Positions 8,175 through 17,873 are shown, numbered from the stretch's first letter. The stretch: 64,000 nt of DNA from Ascidiaceihabitans sp047624005 (GCA_047624005.1 JBLHPE010000001.1:45827-109826), one strand, 5' to 3'. Translations and numbers: made by a program. Notes: generated by a model not told the origin, from the sequence alone.

Positions 8175-9704
8175 TTATTGGATACGTTGACCGTTGGCGA
8201 GGATATGACCAGCATCGTTGATCTCGATCTTGGAATTAAGAGTATCCGGTTCTGTTCCAGCAACAGCGAACAGACCCATCATCATCCGCGCGCCCATGGC
8301 TTGTTCTTGGGGCAGCATGCCCATCGCGACTAACTTATCCAGCAGGCCATTGCCGCCGACCAGTTTCAAATCAACAGCACCTGTTGGACGGAGCATGCCG
8401 TCAAAACTGGTCAAATCAGAATTGTCGAAGGTGAAATCTCCGGTACCCGTCAGACGCGCACCAACAGCATCGAGAACAAGGCTTTTCAAGGTGAGTGCGT
8501 TCAATTCCCCCGGTGCCGCACCACTGCTTTGCAATGCAGCTGCTTGATCCGGGTTCAAGAAATCAAACAACACTTTGGCTTTGCCCGAGAGGTCGAGCGC
8601 TAGTGTTGCAGGGTCGCGTGGCAGTTGTGCAGACGGGTCCAAAAGACCCCAAATCATGTCTGAAACTGTAAAATCACCCATCGTGAAGCCAAGTGCAAAG
8701 TCTTGTTCCTCGTCAGACTTCTGGATGGGCATCGCAAAGTTAAACTTAGCAGCAGCCAAATTCAGCGAGATTGGCAATGGCACATCTGGAACCAGCGCGT
8801 TGATCGCAAGTCCTGTCTGGCTCACGTCATAGTTCATTCCATCAGAACCAAAGGCGATAGCAATCGCCCCGCCTGTTGAAGACGTGTTGGCCGTACCCGC
8901 ACCGTCTGGTCCGTCAAAGGCAAGGTCCATAGTGCCGCCTTGATAGGTAAACGTACCTGCTGCATTAAATCCAGCATCCAACATGGCACTTACATCAGTC
9001 ATATCAAAACTAGTACTCGGCAACATGCTGTTGCTGCTTGAGGCCAAGTCTTGCAGCGTCCCTTTTAGCTTAGCCTTGGTGCCCGTGTCAGGATCAGAAA
9101 ATGCTAGATCATAAACTAAAGCGGCCGTATTTAGAGTTTGTGTGTAAGTGCGTAGGGTCCCATCAGTGATCGACGAATTCCCGGATATATTCTTTAAGTT
9201 GACGTCAACTTTCGCGGTATCAGATCCGATCGCCTCACCATCAATCATCAGTTCTTCAAGCGAAAGATTAACGTCAGCGGCTGTGTATACGTAGTTGAAA
9301 TCGCCATTCTCGCCAGTGACGTTCATATCCAAACCGTTTTGGGCATAGGCAACAATGGCATCAATCTTCTCGCCAGTTTCTAAGGTCATGTCGATTGCGA
9401 TTTCGCTTATTGGCGGCAACGCGATTTGGACGCTGCCGTCCCCTTTTTCAGTGAATGTGAGCATCGGCAATATTGCGCTAAGGTTCTCATCATCCTCAGC
9501 CGATGGCATACTCATAGTGACATCTGTGACAGTTAGAACTTTGCCGACTTGAGATTCATTGGCTGCAATAGAGTAGCCCATTGATCCCATGTAGCTCTGC
9601 CAATTACCCCAGACCTCAGCATTGGTGACATCTGCGAATGTGGCAGTTGAACTTAGCAAAAGGCTAAACGCGCTGGTAACATAAATTTTTGAAAATTTGG
9701 ACAT
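8175..9704 (-). CDS. Secreted DUF2125 domain protein
   Basis: 509 residues from the ATG at 9704, chosen because it begins a clean signal peptide (MSKFSKIYVTSAFSLLLSS then TATFADV) and AGGAAT lies upstream; the longer frame adds 26 unrelated residues. The mature part is acidic, rich in Gly, Ala, Asn, Asp and Leu, with repeated beta-strand-like segments (for example GKAKVLFDFLN, GTGDFTFDNSDL, GNGLLDKLVAMGMLP). This matches DUF2125, a periplasmic/outer-membrane-associated family of alphaproteobacteria with no known function. It is monocistronic with a terminator behind it. Confidence 0.75.
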   Translation of the reverse strand: MSKFSKIYVTSAFSLLLSSTATFADVTNAEVWGNWQSYMGSMGYSIAANESQVGKVLTVTDVTMSMPSAEDDENLSAILPMLTFTEKGDGSVQIALPPISEIAIDMTLETGEKIDAIVAYAQNGLDMNVTGENGDFNYVYTAADVNLSLEELMIDGEAIGSDTAKVDVNLKNISGNSSITDGTLRTYTQTLNTAALVYDLAFSDPDTGTKAKLKGTLQDLASSSNSMLPSTSFDMTDVSAMLDAGFNAAGTFTYQGGTMDLAFDGPDGAGTANTSSTGGAIAIAFGSDGMNYDVSQTGLAINALVPDVPLPISLNLAAAKFNFAMPIQKSDEEQDFALGFTMGDFTVSDMIWGLLDPSAQLPRDPATLALDLSGKAKVLFDFLNPDQAAALQSSGAAPGELNALTLKSLVLDAVGARLTGTGDFTFDNSDLTSFDGMLRPTGAVDLKLVGGNGLLDKLVAMGMLPQEQAMGARMMMGLFAVAGTEPDTLNSKIEINDAGHILANGQRIQ

Positions 9705-9853
9705 CGATTGAATTCCTGATTGGATCATAGGTTGCATATTTCCGCCTATGGTCGAACAGCCAGCGGGAGACGTCAAGGGCACTGCAGGGTGGACGGGCGA
9801 ACCTGCGCCGATTACGAAAGGCTAATCAATCTGACAGATCAAAGGTGTGGCGC

Positions 9854-10603
9854 ATGGATATCGCAGGAAAAACAGTTGTTATAACAGGGGCCAGTCGCGG
9901 AATTGGGGCAGAAGCGGCACGTGTGTTTGCAGCAGCGGGTGCAAATGTTGCGCTGATTGCGCGCAGTGGCGCCGCGATTGATGCGTTGGCGTTAGAGATA
10001 GGGTCGCAAGCTTTGGCATTGCCGTGCGACGTTGCTGACTATGCGTCGGTCGACGCGGCGATACATAAGGCTAAAGATACGTTTGGCAGCGTTGATGTTT
10101 TGATCAATAACGCTGGCGTGATCGAACCCATTTCTCAACTTGCAGATGCTGATCCAGATGAATGGGGTCAGGTGATCGACATCAATCTCAAGGGTGTCTT
10201 CAGCGGAATGCGGGCTGCTTTGCCGATGATGATTGCAGCTGGCGGTGGTAGCATCCTAACGATCAGCTCAGGTGCAGCGCATGGTCCGGTCGAGGCATGG
10301 AGCCATTATTGTGCGTCCAAAGCCGCCGTGAATATGCTGACCCAATGCGTTCACCATGAAAATGGCGCTGACGGAATTCGCGCGATTGGACTTTCGCCGG
10401 GCACCGTGGCCACCCAAATGCAGCGTGAGATTAAGGCGTCAGGTGTGAACCCGATCAGCCAGTTGGATTGGGATGTCCATATTCCTGCAGATTGGCCAGC
10501 GCGTGCGCTACTTTGGATGTGCGATGCCGATGCGGACGAATTTTGTGGCGGCGAAATCTCCCTTCGTGATGAAGTGATCCGCAAACGGGCGGGTTTAATT
10601 TGA
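9854..10603 (+). CDS. SDR-family oxidoreductase
   Basis: Short-chain dehydrogenase/reductase of 249 residues. The NAD(P) motif TGASRGIG is at 11-18, NNAG follows, and the catalytic Ser and YxxxK (SHYCASK) are present; the C-terminus ends in a conserved GGEISLRDE. The ATG at 9854 has AAAGG 8 bases upstream; the in-frame GTG at 9845 lacks one. Its stop overlaps the start of the crotonase-like gene (TTGA, 10600-10603), so the two products probably act on related acyl or keto substrates. The substrate cannot be read from the sequence. Confidence 0.88.
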   Translation: MDIAGKTVVITGASRGIGAEAARVFAAAGANVALIARSGAAIDALALEIGSQALALPCDVADYASVDAAIHKAKDTFGSVDVLINNAGVIEPISQLADADPDEWGQVIDINLKGVFSGMRAALPMMIAAGGGSILTISSGAAHGPVEAWSHYCASKAAVNMLTQCVHHENGADGIRAIGLSPGTVATQMQREIKASGVNPISQLDWDVHIPADWPARALLWMCDADADEFCGGEISLRDEVIRKRAGLI

Positions 10604-11208
10604 TAACGCTAGATAAGATCGGTGGGATTTGGACCGTCTCGATTAACCGGCCTGACAAGGCGAACTCCCTTACCCTCAAGATGTTGACCGAGCTGGCAGA
10701 GATCGCTGAAAGCGCAGATGAGGCGCGTGCCTTGATCCTGACGGGCACAGGCAAAGTGTTCAGCGCAGGGGCTGATCTGGACGAAGCCCGCGCTGGTTTG
10801 GCAGTTTCGGATATTTGGGAACGCTTGTCTGGTGCCATTGCTTCTTTGCCGTGTCTTACAATTGCTGCGCTTAACGGCACATTGGCTGGTGGTGCGATGG
10901 GCATGGCTTTGGCGTGTGATATGCGGATCGCAGTGCCAACGGCCAGGTTCTTTTATCCGGTGATGAAGCTTGGCTTTTTACCACAGCCATCCGATCCCAA
11001 ACGCATGTCTGCGCTAATTGGGCCTGCGCGGACCAAACTGATCCTGATGGGTGGTCAAAAGATAACCGCACAAGAGGCGCTAGATTTCGGGTTGGTCGAA
11101 CGATTGGTCGAATCTGATGAGTTGATGAAGCATGCGCTAGATCTTTGCGTCGATACTGTTGCTGCCGATCCCAAGATTGCCCAAGGAATAAAGGCGCTTT
11201 GCAGCTAA
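10600..11208 (+). CDS. Crotonase-fold protein lacking both catalytic glutamates
   Basis: 202-residue member of the enoyl-CoA hydratase/isomerase superfamily, shorter than the usual ~260. The acyl-CoA oxyanion-hole segments are kept (FSAGADLDEA 54-63; GTLAGGAMG 93-101). The two glutamates used for hydration in canonical enoyl-CoA hydratase (Glu144 and Glu164 of rat) align with Gly101 and Val121. It is therefore unlikely to be a simple hydratase and may do another CoA-thioester reaction. The TTG start is coupled to the SDR stop. Annotation pipelines would call it enoyl-CoA hydratase. Confidence 0.8.
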   Translation: MITLDKIGGIWTVSINRPDKANSLTLKMLTELAEIAESADEARALILTGTGKVFSAGADLDEARAGLAVSDIWERLSGAIASLPCLTIAALNGTLAGGAMGMALACDMRIAVPTARFFYPVMKLGFLPQPSDPKRMSALIGPARTKLILMGGQKITAQEALDFGLVERLVESDELMKHALDLCVDTVAADPKIAQGIKALCS

Positions 11209-11266
11209 CACTTGCGCCTATGGCTAGGGCAATGCATGACAACTTGGCAATCACAGAGGTGCGCTC

Positions 11267-12601
11267 ATGTTTGGCATAGACCTAGAAACACAGCCTGAAA
11301 TCGTTCAAACGGCTGCTGGATACGCGATCCAAGGGTGGGAGATTGCTGCCAGCTGGTTGCTTAGTCCGGCTGCGTGGTCACAATTTGGGTTGTTGGTTGT
11401 TGCCTATTTCGCAGCTGTTTTGGTCTCGCGTCGGCTTAGTCCAGCTTTGGAAAAATTGCTGAATCCAGGTGACAGCACCAATATCTTTGCGTCTCCACGT
11501 CGTTTTCTCATGCAATTCCTGCCACTACTTTTACCGTTAATGGCCTATATGTTCACAGGCATTGGTGAAGGAATCGTTCGATCCTTGTTCGACAGTGGCG
11601 CGGTGATTGCCTTTGGTAAGCGCGTTTTCTTGTTCTTGGCTGTGCGCGTCTTGGTGGGTGACATCATCACTGACCCGTTCCTAAAGACGATTGGTAAATT
11701 TGTCTTTGTGCCCATTGCTGCGCTTTATGCCTTGGGGTTGCTTGATTTGGCCCAGGCGCAATTGACTTCGACCGAAGTTGCGATTGGGAACATTAAATTT
11801 TCCGTCATGGCAATTGTGCGTGGACTTATCGCCGGTTCGTTGTTGTTTTGGCTAGGGGGTTGGTCAAACAAGCAATCTACTTCGTTTATCTCAAAGCAGG
11901 ATGAGATGCGCCCGTCCTTGCGCCAATTGGTGTCAAAGACGATCGAGTTTATGATCTTCGGCCTCGCGTTCCTTTTGCTGATGAACATTATGGGGATCAA
12001 TCTTAGCGCCTTGGCTGTCTTGGGTGGAGCCATTGGTGTGGGCCTTGGTTTTGGTCTGCAAAAGATCGCATCAAACTTCATTTCTGGCGTGATCCTGTTG
12101 GTCGAAGGGCAGGCGACTGTTGGCGACTATGTGGAGTTAGATGGCGGTGAGGCAGGTACGATTGTTCGTATGACAGCCCGCGCCGCGATTTTAGAAACAT
12201 TCGATGGCCGTTGGATCGTTGTCCCGAACGAAGATTTCATCACAACACGCGTGGTGAACTATTCCGACAGCGGATCAGCCAACCGATATGATGCGCCGTT
12301 TTCGGTCAGTTATGATACCGATATTAACCTTGTCCCAGCTATTGTTACGGCCGCTGTTGCAAAGCACCCAGACGTTTTGGACAAGCCTTATCCGCCTGAT
12401 TGTGAACTGTTAAGATTTGGTGACAGTGGTGTCGATTTTGTTGTCGAATTTTGGGTCAACGGTATCGATGACGGACAATACAAATACAAATCCCAAGTGC
12501 TGTTTATCATTTGGAATGCATTAAAAGACGCGGGGATTGAGATACCTTATCCGCACCGCGTTATTGAGATCAAAGGCGATATGAAAGGCCTGATAAAATG
12601 A
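11267..12601 (+). CDS. MscS-family mechanosensitive channel
   Basis: 444-residue inner-membrane protein with several N-terminal hydrophobic helices (about 40-60, 85-105, 120-135, 155-170, 195-212) before the conserved MscS core. The pore helix is glycine/alanine-rich (LSALAVLGGAIGVGLGFGLQ, about 247-266) and is followed by the beta domain VGDYVELDGGEAGTIVRM and VVPNEDFI. Such channels release osmolytes on hypo-osmotic shock. ATG at 11267 is preceded by GAGGTGCGCTC. Its stop overlaps the next gene's start (ATGA). Confidence 0.92.
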   Translation: MFGIDLETQPEIVQTAAGYAIQGWEIAASWLLSPAAWSQFGLLVVAYFAAVLVSRRLSPALEKLLNPGDSTNIFASPRRFLMQFLPLLLPLMAYMFTGIGEGIVRSLFDSGAVIAFGKRVFLFLAVRVLVGDIITDPFLKTIGKFVFVPIAALYALGLLDLAQAQLTSTEVAIGNIKFSVMAIVRGLIAGSLLFWLGGWSNKQSTSFISKQDEMRPSLRQLVSKTIEFMIFGLAFLLLMNIMGINLSALAVLGGAIGVGLGFGLQKIASNFISGVILLVEGQATVGDYVELDGGEAGTIVRMTARAAILETFDGRWIVVPNEDFITTRVVNYSDSGSANRYDAPFSVSYDTDINLVPAIVTAAVAKHPDVLDKPYPPDCELLRFGDSGVDFVVEFWVNGIDDGQYKYKSQVLFIIWNALKDAGIEIPYPHRVIEIKGDMKGLIK

Positions 12602-13788
12602 CAAAAACTGCAGCCGTTATTGGTGGAGGGCCTGCCGGATTGATGGCTGCTGAAATGTTGGCTAAGGTAGGCGTTTCAGTCACCGTATATGACGCTAAGC
12701 CGTCATTGGGGCGCAAGTTCCTTATGGCTGGCAAGTCTGGTCTGAACTTGACCAAAGACGAAGGGCTTGAGGCGATCTTGGAGGCCTACGGTGCACACTC
12801 TGAAGAAATGCGCCCGATGGTTTCTGTGTTCGATGCGCAGAAGCTCCAAGGCTGGGTGCGCAGTTTAGGCCAACCGCTTTTCATCGGTTCAACGCGCCGT
12901 GTCTTCCCTGAGGCTATGAAAGCCTCACCGTTGCTACGTGCATGGTTTGAACGGCTGGATGAACTGGACGTAACGCGTGTAACCCGTTGGAAATTCAGCG
13001 GATGGAGCGGTGATGGCTTACAATTTGATACGCCTGAGGGTCCACAACTGGTCCAAGCAGATGTCACTGTTTTGGCACTGGGCGGGGCAAGTTGGGCCAA
13101 GTTGGGGTCTGATGGTGCGTGGGCAGAAATGTTTGAAAACAAAGACATTCCGACAGTTCCATTCGGCGCGATGAACGTGGGTTTGCGCGTTGATTGGTCA
13201 CCCCATATGGCCAAGCATTTCGGTGGTCCGATCAAAGGTGTGACGTGGTCCGTGAACGACCAGGTGTCGCGTGGCGAAGCTGTTGTTTCTATGCGCGGCA
13301 TTGAGGGTGGCGGCGTTTATTCACTGTCCGAAGCGCTGGGCACTGGTGCTACTTTGACCGTAGATTTACTGCCGGACGTGAAGCTGGAAGATGTTGCGCA
13401 TCGCCTGTTTAAACCGCGTGGCAAAACAAGCCTTTCGAACCATCTGCGCAAGGCCCTGCGTCTATCGCCAGTGAAGATTGCGATGCTTCAAGAGTTTGGG
13501 CGTCCACTGCCGGAAGAGGCAGGTAAGCTGGCGGAATTGATCAAAGCATTGCCCGTTCCGTACACCGGTCTGAACCCGCTAGACGAAGCGATTTCGACAA
13601 GCGGTGGTGTGCCGTGGAGCGAACTGGAACCAAGCCTGATGCTACGTGAATACCCAGGTTTTTTCTGCGCAGGAGAAATGCTGGATTGGGCGGCCCCAAC
13701 AGGTGGCTATTTGATTAACGGTTGTCTTGCGACAGGTCGCTGGGCAGGTATATCCGCGATCCGCTATCTTGGTGTGGAAGAGGAATAA
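12598..13788 (+). CDS. TIGR03862-type flavoprotein (BaiN/HI0933-like NAD(P)/FAD oxidoreductase)
   Basis: 396 residues with an N-terminal FAD-binding Rossmann motif VIGGGPAGLMAAE (8-20), the RKFLMAGKSGLNLT segment characteristic of the HI0933/BaiN family, and the C-terminal FCAGEMLDWAAPTGGYLINGC that closes over FAD. No physiological substrate is established for this branch. Overlaps the MscS gene by 4 bases, which may only reflect compact packing. Convergent with holA. Confidence 0.88.
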   Translation: MTKTAAVIGGGPAGLMAAEMLAKVGVSVTVYDAKPSLGRKFLMAGKSGLNLTKDEGLEAILEAYGAHSEEMRPMVSVFDAQKLQGWVRSLGQPLFIGSTRRVFPEAMKASPLLRAWFERLDELDVTRVTRWKFSGWSGDGLQFDTPEGPQLVQADVTVLALGGASWAKLGSDGAWAEMFENKDIPTVPFGAMNVGLRVDWSPHMAKHFGGPIKGVTWSVNDQVSRGEAVVSMRGIEGGGVYSLSEALGTGATLTVDLLPDVKLEDVAHRLFKPRGKTSLSNHLRKALRLSPVKIAMLQEFGRPLPEEAGKLAELIKALPVPYTGLNPLDEAISTSGGVPWSELEPSLMLREYPGFFCAGEMLDWAAPTGGYLINGCLATGRWAGISAIRYLGVEEE

Positions 13789-13802
13789 ACCGCCAAAAAC
13801 TG

Positions 13803-13845
13803 ACGTCGGTAATACGTCGGTATCATGTCGGTAAAACGTAGGTGC
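13803..13845. repeat. 11-bp periodic ACGTCGGT repeat between convergent genes
   Basis: Three consecutive 11-bp units, ACGTCGGTAAT (13803-13813), ACGTCGGTATC (13814-13824) and ATGTCGGTAAA (13825-13835), followed by a degenerate ACGTAGGTGC (13836-13845). They fill the 71-bp gap between the flavoprotein stop and the holA stop. The exact 11-bp period puts each copy on nearly the same DNA face. Confidence 0.75.
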
Positions 13846-13859
13846 ACGTGTAAGTGCGC

Positions 13860-14861
13860 CTACCGACTGCCCAACATCGCCAAGCGGATAAACGCGCGCT
13901 CGACCAATGCCATTGCGGGCGCGTTTTGACCTGCGCTGCGCAGTTTCAAATCGGTATCAGTCAGGACAGTCAGGGCGGTTTCGAGTTTGACCGGTCCCCA
14001 ATTGCGGGCTTGGGCGATGATACGATCCTTGTTTGGACCCCAAACATTTGGACGGCCGGTGGTGTCACATGCAACGCGGTGCAGTGATCTGAAATGGCGC
14101 ATGGCCCCGATGCACAGGGTCACAGCATTGACGCCTTGGGCCTGAAGTTTTCGTAAGACTGGGCCAATTTGTTCAGCGCGGGCATCCCCGACAACCATTA
14201 GGATGTCGTCGATGTCAGCCTCAGTAGATGTTGGTGCACACGCTGCAATGTCATCGGCTGACAGGGGCGCGGTATCGTTCAATTTATAAAGTGTGATTTT
14301 ATCAACAGTCTGGCGAAAGTCACCAGGGTCTAACGCTTGGGCTAAATCGTTCAGCACATTCATCACATCACCCGTTGGCGCAGCCAGCCCAGCATCGCGC
14401 AGGGTCTTTTCGATTTCCTCACGGGTAGGTGGGTTGTCGTAAATACCGATGGCAAATGCGTTTGAGTGCGATTCAAATGCTTTGCGGATTTTTGAAGTTG
14501 GTTTAAGCGCGCCTGCCGTGACGATGATTTGGGCATCGCCTTGTTCCCAATCCTCAAGTGCTGAGAGGATCATCGGGGCGACGTTTTCATTAGCGTCCTC
14601 AACAAAAGCCGCGCGTGGGCCAGGGAAAAAGCCGATGGCTTTGACCGCATCCATCAACATTGCCTTGTCTTTGCGCAGGTCCGAGGCTGGAATACGGGTT
14701 AGGCGCATCTCTTCTTCGGCTTGTGCGCCAAGAAGGGCGGCAATCACCTCTTGTCGTTTTATCGCAACGCGCATTGCGTCACCGCCATAAATCAACAGGC
14801 CCGCTTTGTTGGTGTCAGGTTTGGTAAAATAGCCATTGGCCTGCGCACCAGACAATTTCAT
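13860..14861 (-). CDS. holA: DNA polymerase III subunit delta
   Basis: Clamp-loader delta subunit, which opens the beta sliding clamp. 333 residues, normal length, with the delta-type N-terminal domain (GLLIYGGDAMRVAIKRQEVI, about 22-41), a central AAA-like region (VTAGALKPTSKIRKAFE) and a helical C-terminal collar domain (HFRSLHRVACDT, KLETALTVLTDTDLKLRS). Its ATG overlaps the lptE stop (14858-14861). The order leuS-lptE-holA is the common one and couples LPS assembly with replication genes. Confidence 0.92.
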   Translation of the reverse strand: MKLSGAQANGYFTKPDTNKAGLLIYGGDAMRVAIKRQEVIAALLGAQAEEEMRLTRIPASDLRKDKAMLMDAVKAIGFFPGPRAAFVEDANENVAPMILSALEDWEQGDAQIIVTAGALKPTSKIRKAFESHSNAFAIGIYDNPPTREEIEKTLRDAGLAAPTGDVMNVLNDLAQALDPGDFRQTVDKITLYKLNDTAPLSADDIAACAPTSTEADIDDILMVVGDARAEQIGPVLRKLQAQGVNAVTLCIGAMRHFRSLHRVACDTTGRPNVWGPNKDRIIAQARNWGPVKLETALTVLTDTDLKLRSAGQNAPAMALVERAFIRLAMLGSR

Positions 14862-15340
14862 GAGGGCAGGTCGGCCGTAACGATTAGGTTTTGGATAACC
14901 AGATCAGCCAAGATAACCATCAGTCGCTTTTGCGCATCTTGTTGCGCGGCTTGGGTTGCAACGGTGGTGCCCGTCGCTGAATAGCCAGTAAAGCTGTTCA
15001 CTTTGCCAGACGCGATGATTTGTCCGGTCTGCTTATCGCGTAAGGTATAGTCCGCGATACCGATCAAGTTGAAGCGTTCGATATTGCCTGCCGCATTGAT
15101 GTTTAGCGTCTCTAGGGTCGTCGTGACATCCAACCCTAAATCAAAGCGGGGGTCGGCGGTACGCCCTAGACGCTGTTCGATCTGCTTTGTAATAAGGAAA
15201 CCGTCACGAGTTTTCGGTTCTTGGACCAGTACGTTGTTGAGTAGAACATTTGCACTGCCATTTGTGCCGTAGACGGGCGCAAACCCGCAAGCGGCCAGCG
15301 CTATGATCGGTAAAACCAAAAGAAGTTTAAACAACGACAT
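14858..15340 (-). CDS. lptE: LPS assembly lipoprotein LptE
   Basis: 160-residue outer-membrane lipoprotein that plugs LptD during LPS insertion. Signal peptide with lipobox LAAC (Cys18). The body matches the small alpha/beta LptE fold (FLITKQIEQRLGR, DLGLDVTTTLETL, DYTLRDKQTGQIIASGKVNSFTGY). The start lies 14 bp inside the end of leuS and the stop overlaps holA, so expression depends on the leuS transcript. Confidence 0.9.
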   Translation of the reverse strand: MSLFKLLLVLPIIALAACGFAPVYGTNGSANVLLNNVLVQEPKTRDGFLITKQIEQRLGRTADPRFDLGLDVTTTLETLNINAAGNIERFNLIGIADYTLRDKQTGQIIASGKVNSFTGYSATGTTVATQAAQQDAQKRLMVILADLVIQNLIVTADLPS

Positions 15341-17873
15341 TCACAATCCGTCCTGGGACAACGATGACTTTCTTGGGCGTGCCACCATCCAGTGCCTTTT
15401 GAACAGCTTGCGTTGCCATGGCCATTTTTTCAACCTCATCCTTTGGCATGTCTGCAGGCACGGTGATCTCGCCGCGTCTCTTGCCGTTGATTTGGATGGG
15501 CATAGTGACAGAATCGTCGGCCATCATTTTCTCATCGGCCTTTGGCCATGCAGCGGTCGTCACTAAACCCGTCCCGCCTTGTGCGGCCCAGATATCTTCG
15601 GCCAAATGCGGCGTCATCGGTGCCATCAGTTGTGCAAGCGTTTTGATTGCTTCGTGTTGCGCGGCGTAGCTAGCTTTGGTTTTTTGCATCACGGCTGTGA
15701 AACCATATAGCTTCGCAATCGCGGCATTGAAGCCGAAGGATTCCACACCGACAGTCACGTCATGGATCACTTTGTGCATGGTGCGCAGCAAATCGTCGTC
15801 GCCTGTGCCTGCTGCGGACTGGTCCATGTCTGCGATGCGAGTCGATATATTGTGCACGCGGTTCAAGTGTTTGTAGGAGGCTTCGGCACCAGAGGCCGTC
15901 CATTCAACATCCCGTTCGGGTGGCGAGTCGGATAGGACAAACCAACGCGCAGTGTCAGCACCGTAGCTGGCGATGATGCCCAGTGGATCAACGACGTTCT
16001 TTTTGGACTTGGACATCTTGGCGGAAGGTGTGATTTGAACCTCTGTCCCGTCTGTCAGTTTACCTTCGGTGACATCTTCGGGCAGGTGATAAACAGGGCG
16101 GCCACGGTCATCTTCAGTTTGGTAAATTTCATGCGTCACCATGCCTTGGGTGAACAGTGCGTTGAACGGCTCGATTGCAGATTCGGGCAGATGTCCTGTG
16201 ATCTGCATCGCCCGCGCAAAAAAGCGTGAGTATAGAAGGTGAAGGATCGCGTGTTCGATTCCGCCGATATATTGATCGACGTTCATCCAGTATTCAGCGT
16301 CTTCCTTAACCGTCGGTGTGTCAGCACGCGGTGATGTGAAGCGGGCGAAGTACCACGAGCTGTCCACAAACGTGTCCATCGTGTCAGTTTCGCGTGTCGC
16401 CGCTTTGCCGCAAGACGGGCAGGGCACATCGCGCCAAGTTGGGTGGCGGTCCAGCGGATTGCCAGGTGTGTCGAAATCTACATCGAACGGCAGCTCGATG
16501 GGAAGGTTCTCTTTCTTCTCTGGCACCACGCCGCAATCGTCGCAATGCACAACGGGGATCGGGCAACCCCAATAGCGTTGGCGGGACAGGCCCCAATCGC
16601 GCAGGCGATATTTGGTGACGCCTTGGCCGACGCCTTTTGTTTCACAGAAATCGATGGCCGCTTTGATAGCTTCTTCGCCTGTTTGCCATTGCTCGCCTGC
16701 GAAACCGCCATTGTAAAAGACCTTTTCGGACTTCATCGGGACATAGGCCTCGGTCACTTTGGGGTCTGCGTCCTCGGAGGGTAGGAAGGTCGAGATGATT
16801 GGCAGCTCGTATTTCGTGGCGAATTCGAAATCGCGCACGTCATGCGCAGGGCAGCCAAAGATTGCGCCAGTGCCGTAATCCATCAGGATGAAGTTCGCGA
16901 TATAAACGGGCAGATGGTGCTCGGTGTCAAAAGGGTGGCGTACAGTTATACCAGTGTCGAAGCCCATCTTTTCGGCGGTTTCGATTTCAGCGGCTGTTGT
17001 TCCACCTTTGCGGCAGTCTGCGCAGAAGGCTGCGATCTCTGGATTGTCCTTTTCCAATTGCTTGGCCAAAGGATGATCGGCAGAGATCCCAACAAAGGAC
17101 GCGCCCATTAGTGTGTCGGGGCGTGTTGTATAGACTTCGACGCGGTCATGGCCTTCAGGCGCATTGGTAGTGGAGAACGCAAATTGTAGACCGCGCGATT
17201 CGCCGATCCAGTTTTCCTGCATCAAGCGGACCTTGGCAGGCCAGTTTTCCAGATCGTCTAATGCTGACTTAAGTTCGCCAGCCATGTCAGAGATTTTAAA
17301 GAACCACTGTGTCAGGTCGCGTTTTTCAACTTCAGCGCCGGAACGCCAGCCTTTGCCGTCAATAACCTGTTCGTTTGCCAGAACGGTCATGTCCTCTGGA
17401 TCCCAGTTGACGGAGGCGTTCTTGCGGTGAATCAACCCAGCGGCAAGAAAGTCGAGGAACAAGGCCTGTTGTTGACCGTAATACTCTGGATCGCAGGTCG
17501 CGAATTCACGGGACCAGTCAATCGACAGGCCCAGCGGTTTCATTTGGCCGCGCATGTCGGCAATATTATTGTAGGTCCACGTCTTTGGGTGACCACCAAT
17601 CGCCATAGCAGCGTTTTCGGCAGGCATACCAAAAGCGTCCCAACCCATCGGATGCAAAACGTTATGGCCGGTGCTGATCTTGTAGCGGGCGATGACGTCA
17701 CCCATCGTATAGTTGCGCACGTGACCCATGTGGATGCGGCCCGATGGGTAGGGAAACATCTCTAGTACATAGTACTTCGGTTTCGCTTCATCGCGCACTG
17801 CGGTGAAAACACCTGCCTTGTCCCAGGCTTCTTGCCAGCGAGCTTCGATTTCAGAAGGGGTATAAACAGCCAT
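15327..17873 (-). CDS. leuS: Leucyl-tRNA synthetase
   Basis: Class I aminoacyl-tRNA synthetase of 848 residues. HIGH-type motif in PYPSGRIHMGHVRNY, KMSKS in AKMSKSKKNVV, a CP1 editing domain with the TTRPDT segment, and a zinc-ribbon-like pair of CxxC motifs (HCDDC and CPSC, about 465-505). C-terminal anticodon-binding and Leu-specific domains are complete. ATG at 17873 is preceded by GGACGAGAATCACAA. The 3' end overlaps lptE. Confidence 0.97.
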   Translation of the reverse strand: MAVYTPSEIEARWQEAWDKAGVFTAVRDEAKPKYYVLEMFPYPSGRIHMGHVRNYTMGDVIARYKISTGHNVLHPMGWDAFGMPAENAAMAIGGHPKTWTYNNIADMRGQMKPLGLSIDWSREFATCDPEYYGQQQALFLDFLAAGLIHRKNASVNWDPEDMTVLANEQVIDGKGWRSGAEVEKRDLTQWFFKISDMAGELKSALDDLENWPAKVRLMQENWIGESRGLQFAFSTTNAPEGHDRVEVYTTRPDTLMGASFVGISADHPLAKQLEKDNPEIAAFCADCRKGGTTAAEIETAEKMGFDTGITVRHPFDTEHHLPVYIANFILMDYGTGAIFGCPAHDVRDFEFATKYELPIISTFLPSEDADPKVTEAYVPMKSEKVFYNGGFAGEQWQTGEEAIKAAIDFCETKGVGQGVTKYRLRDWGLSRQRYWGCPIPVVHCDDCGVVPEKKENLPIELPFDVDFDTPGNPLDRHPTWRDVPCPSCGKAATRETDTMDTFVDSSWYFARFTSPRADTPTVKEDAEYWMNVDQYIGGIEHAILHLLYSRFFARAMQITGHLPESAIEPFNALFTQGMVTHEIYQTEDDRGRPVYHLPEDVTEGKLTDGTEVQITPSAKMSKSKKNVVDPLGIIASYGADTARWFVLSDSPPERDVEWTASGAEASYKHLNRVHNISTRIADMDQSAAGTGDDDLLRTMHKVIHDVTVGVESFGFNAAIAKLYGFTAVMQKTKASYAAQHEAIKTLAQLMAPMTPHLAEDIWAAQGGTGLVTTAAWPKADEKMMADDSVTMPIQINGKRRGEITVPADMPKDEVEKMAMATQAVQKALDGGTPKKVIVVPGRIVNVVV

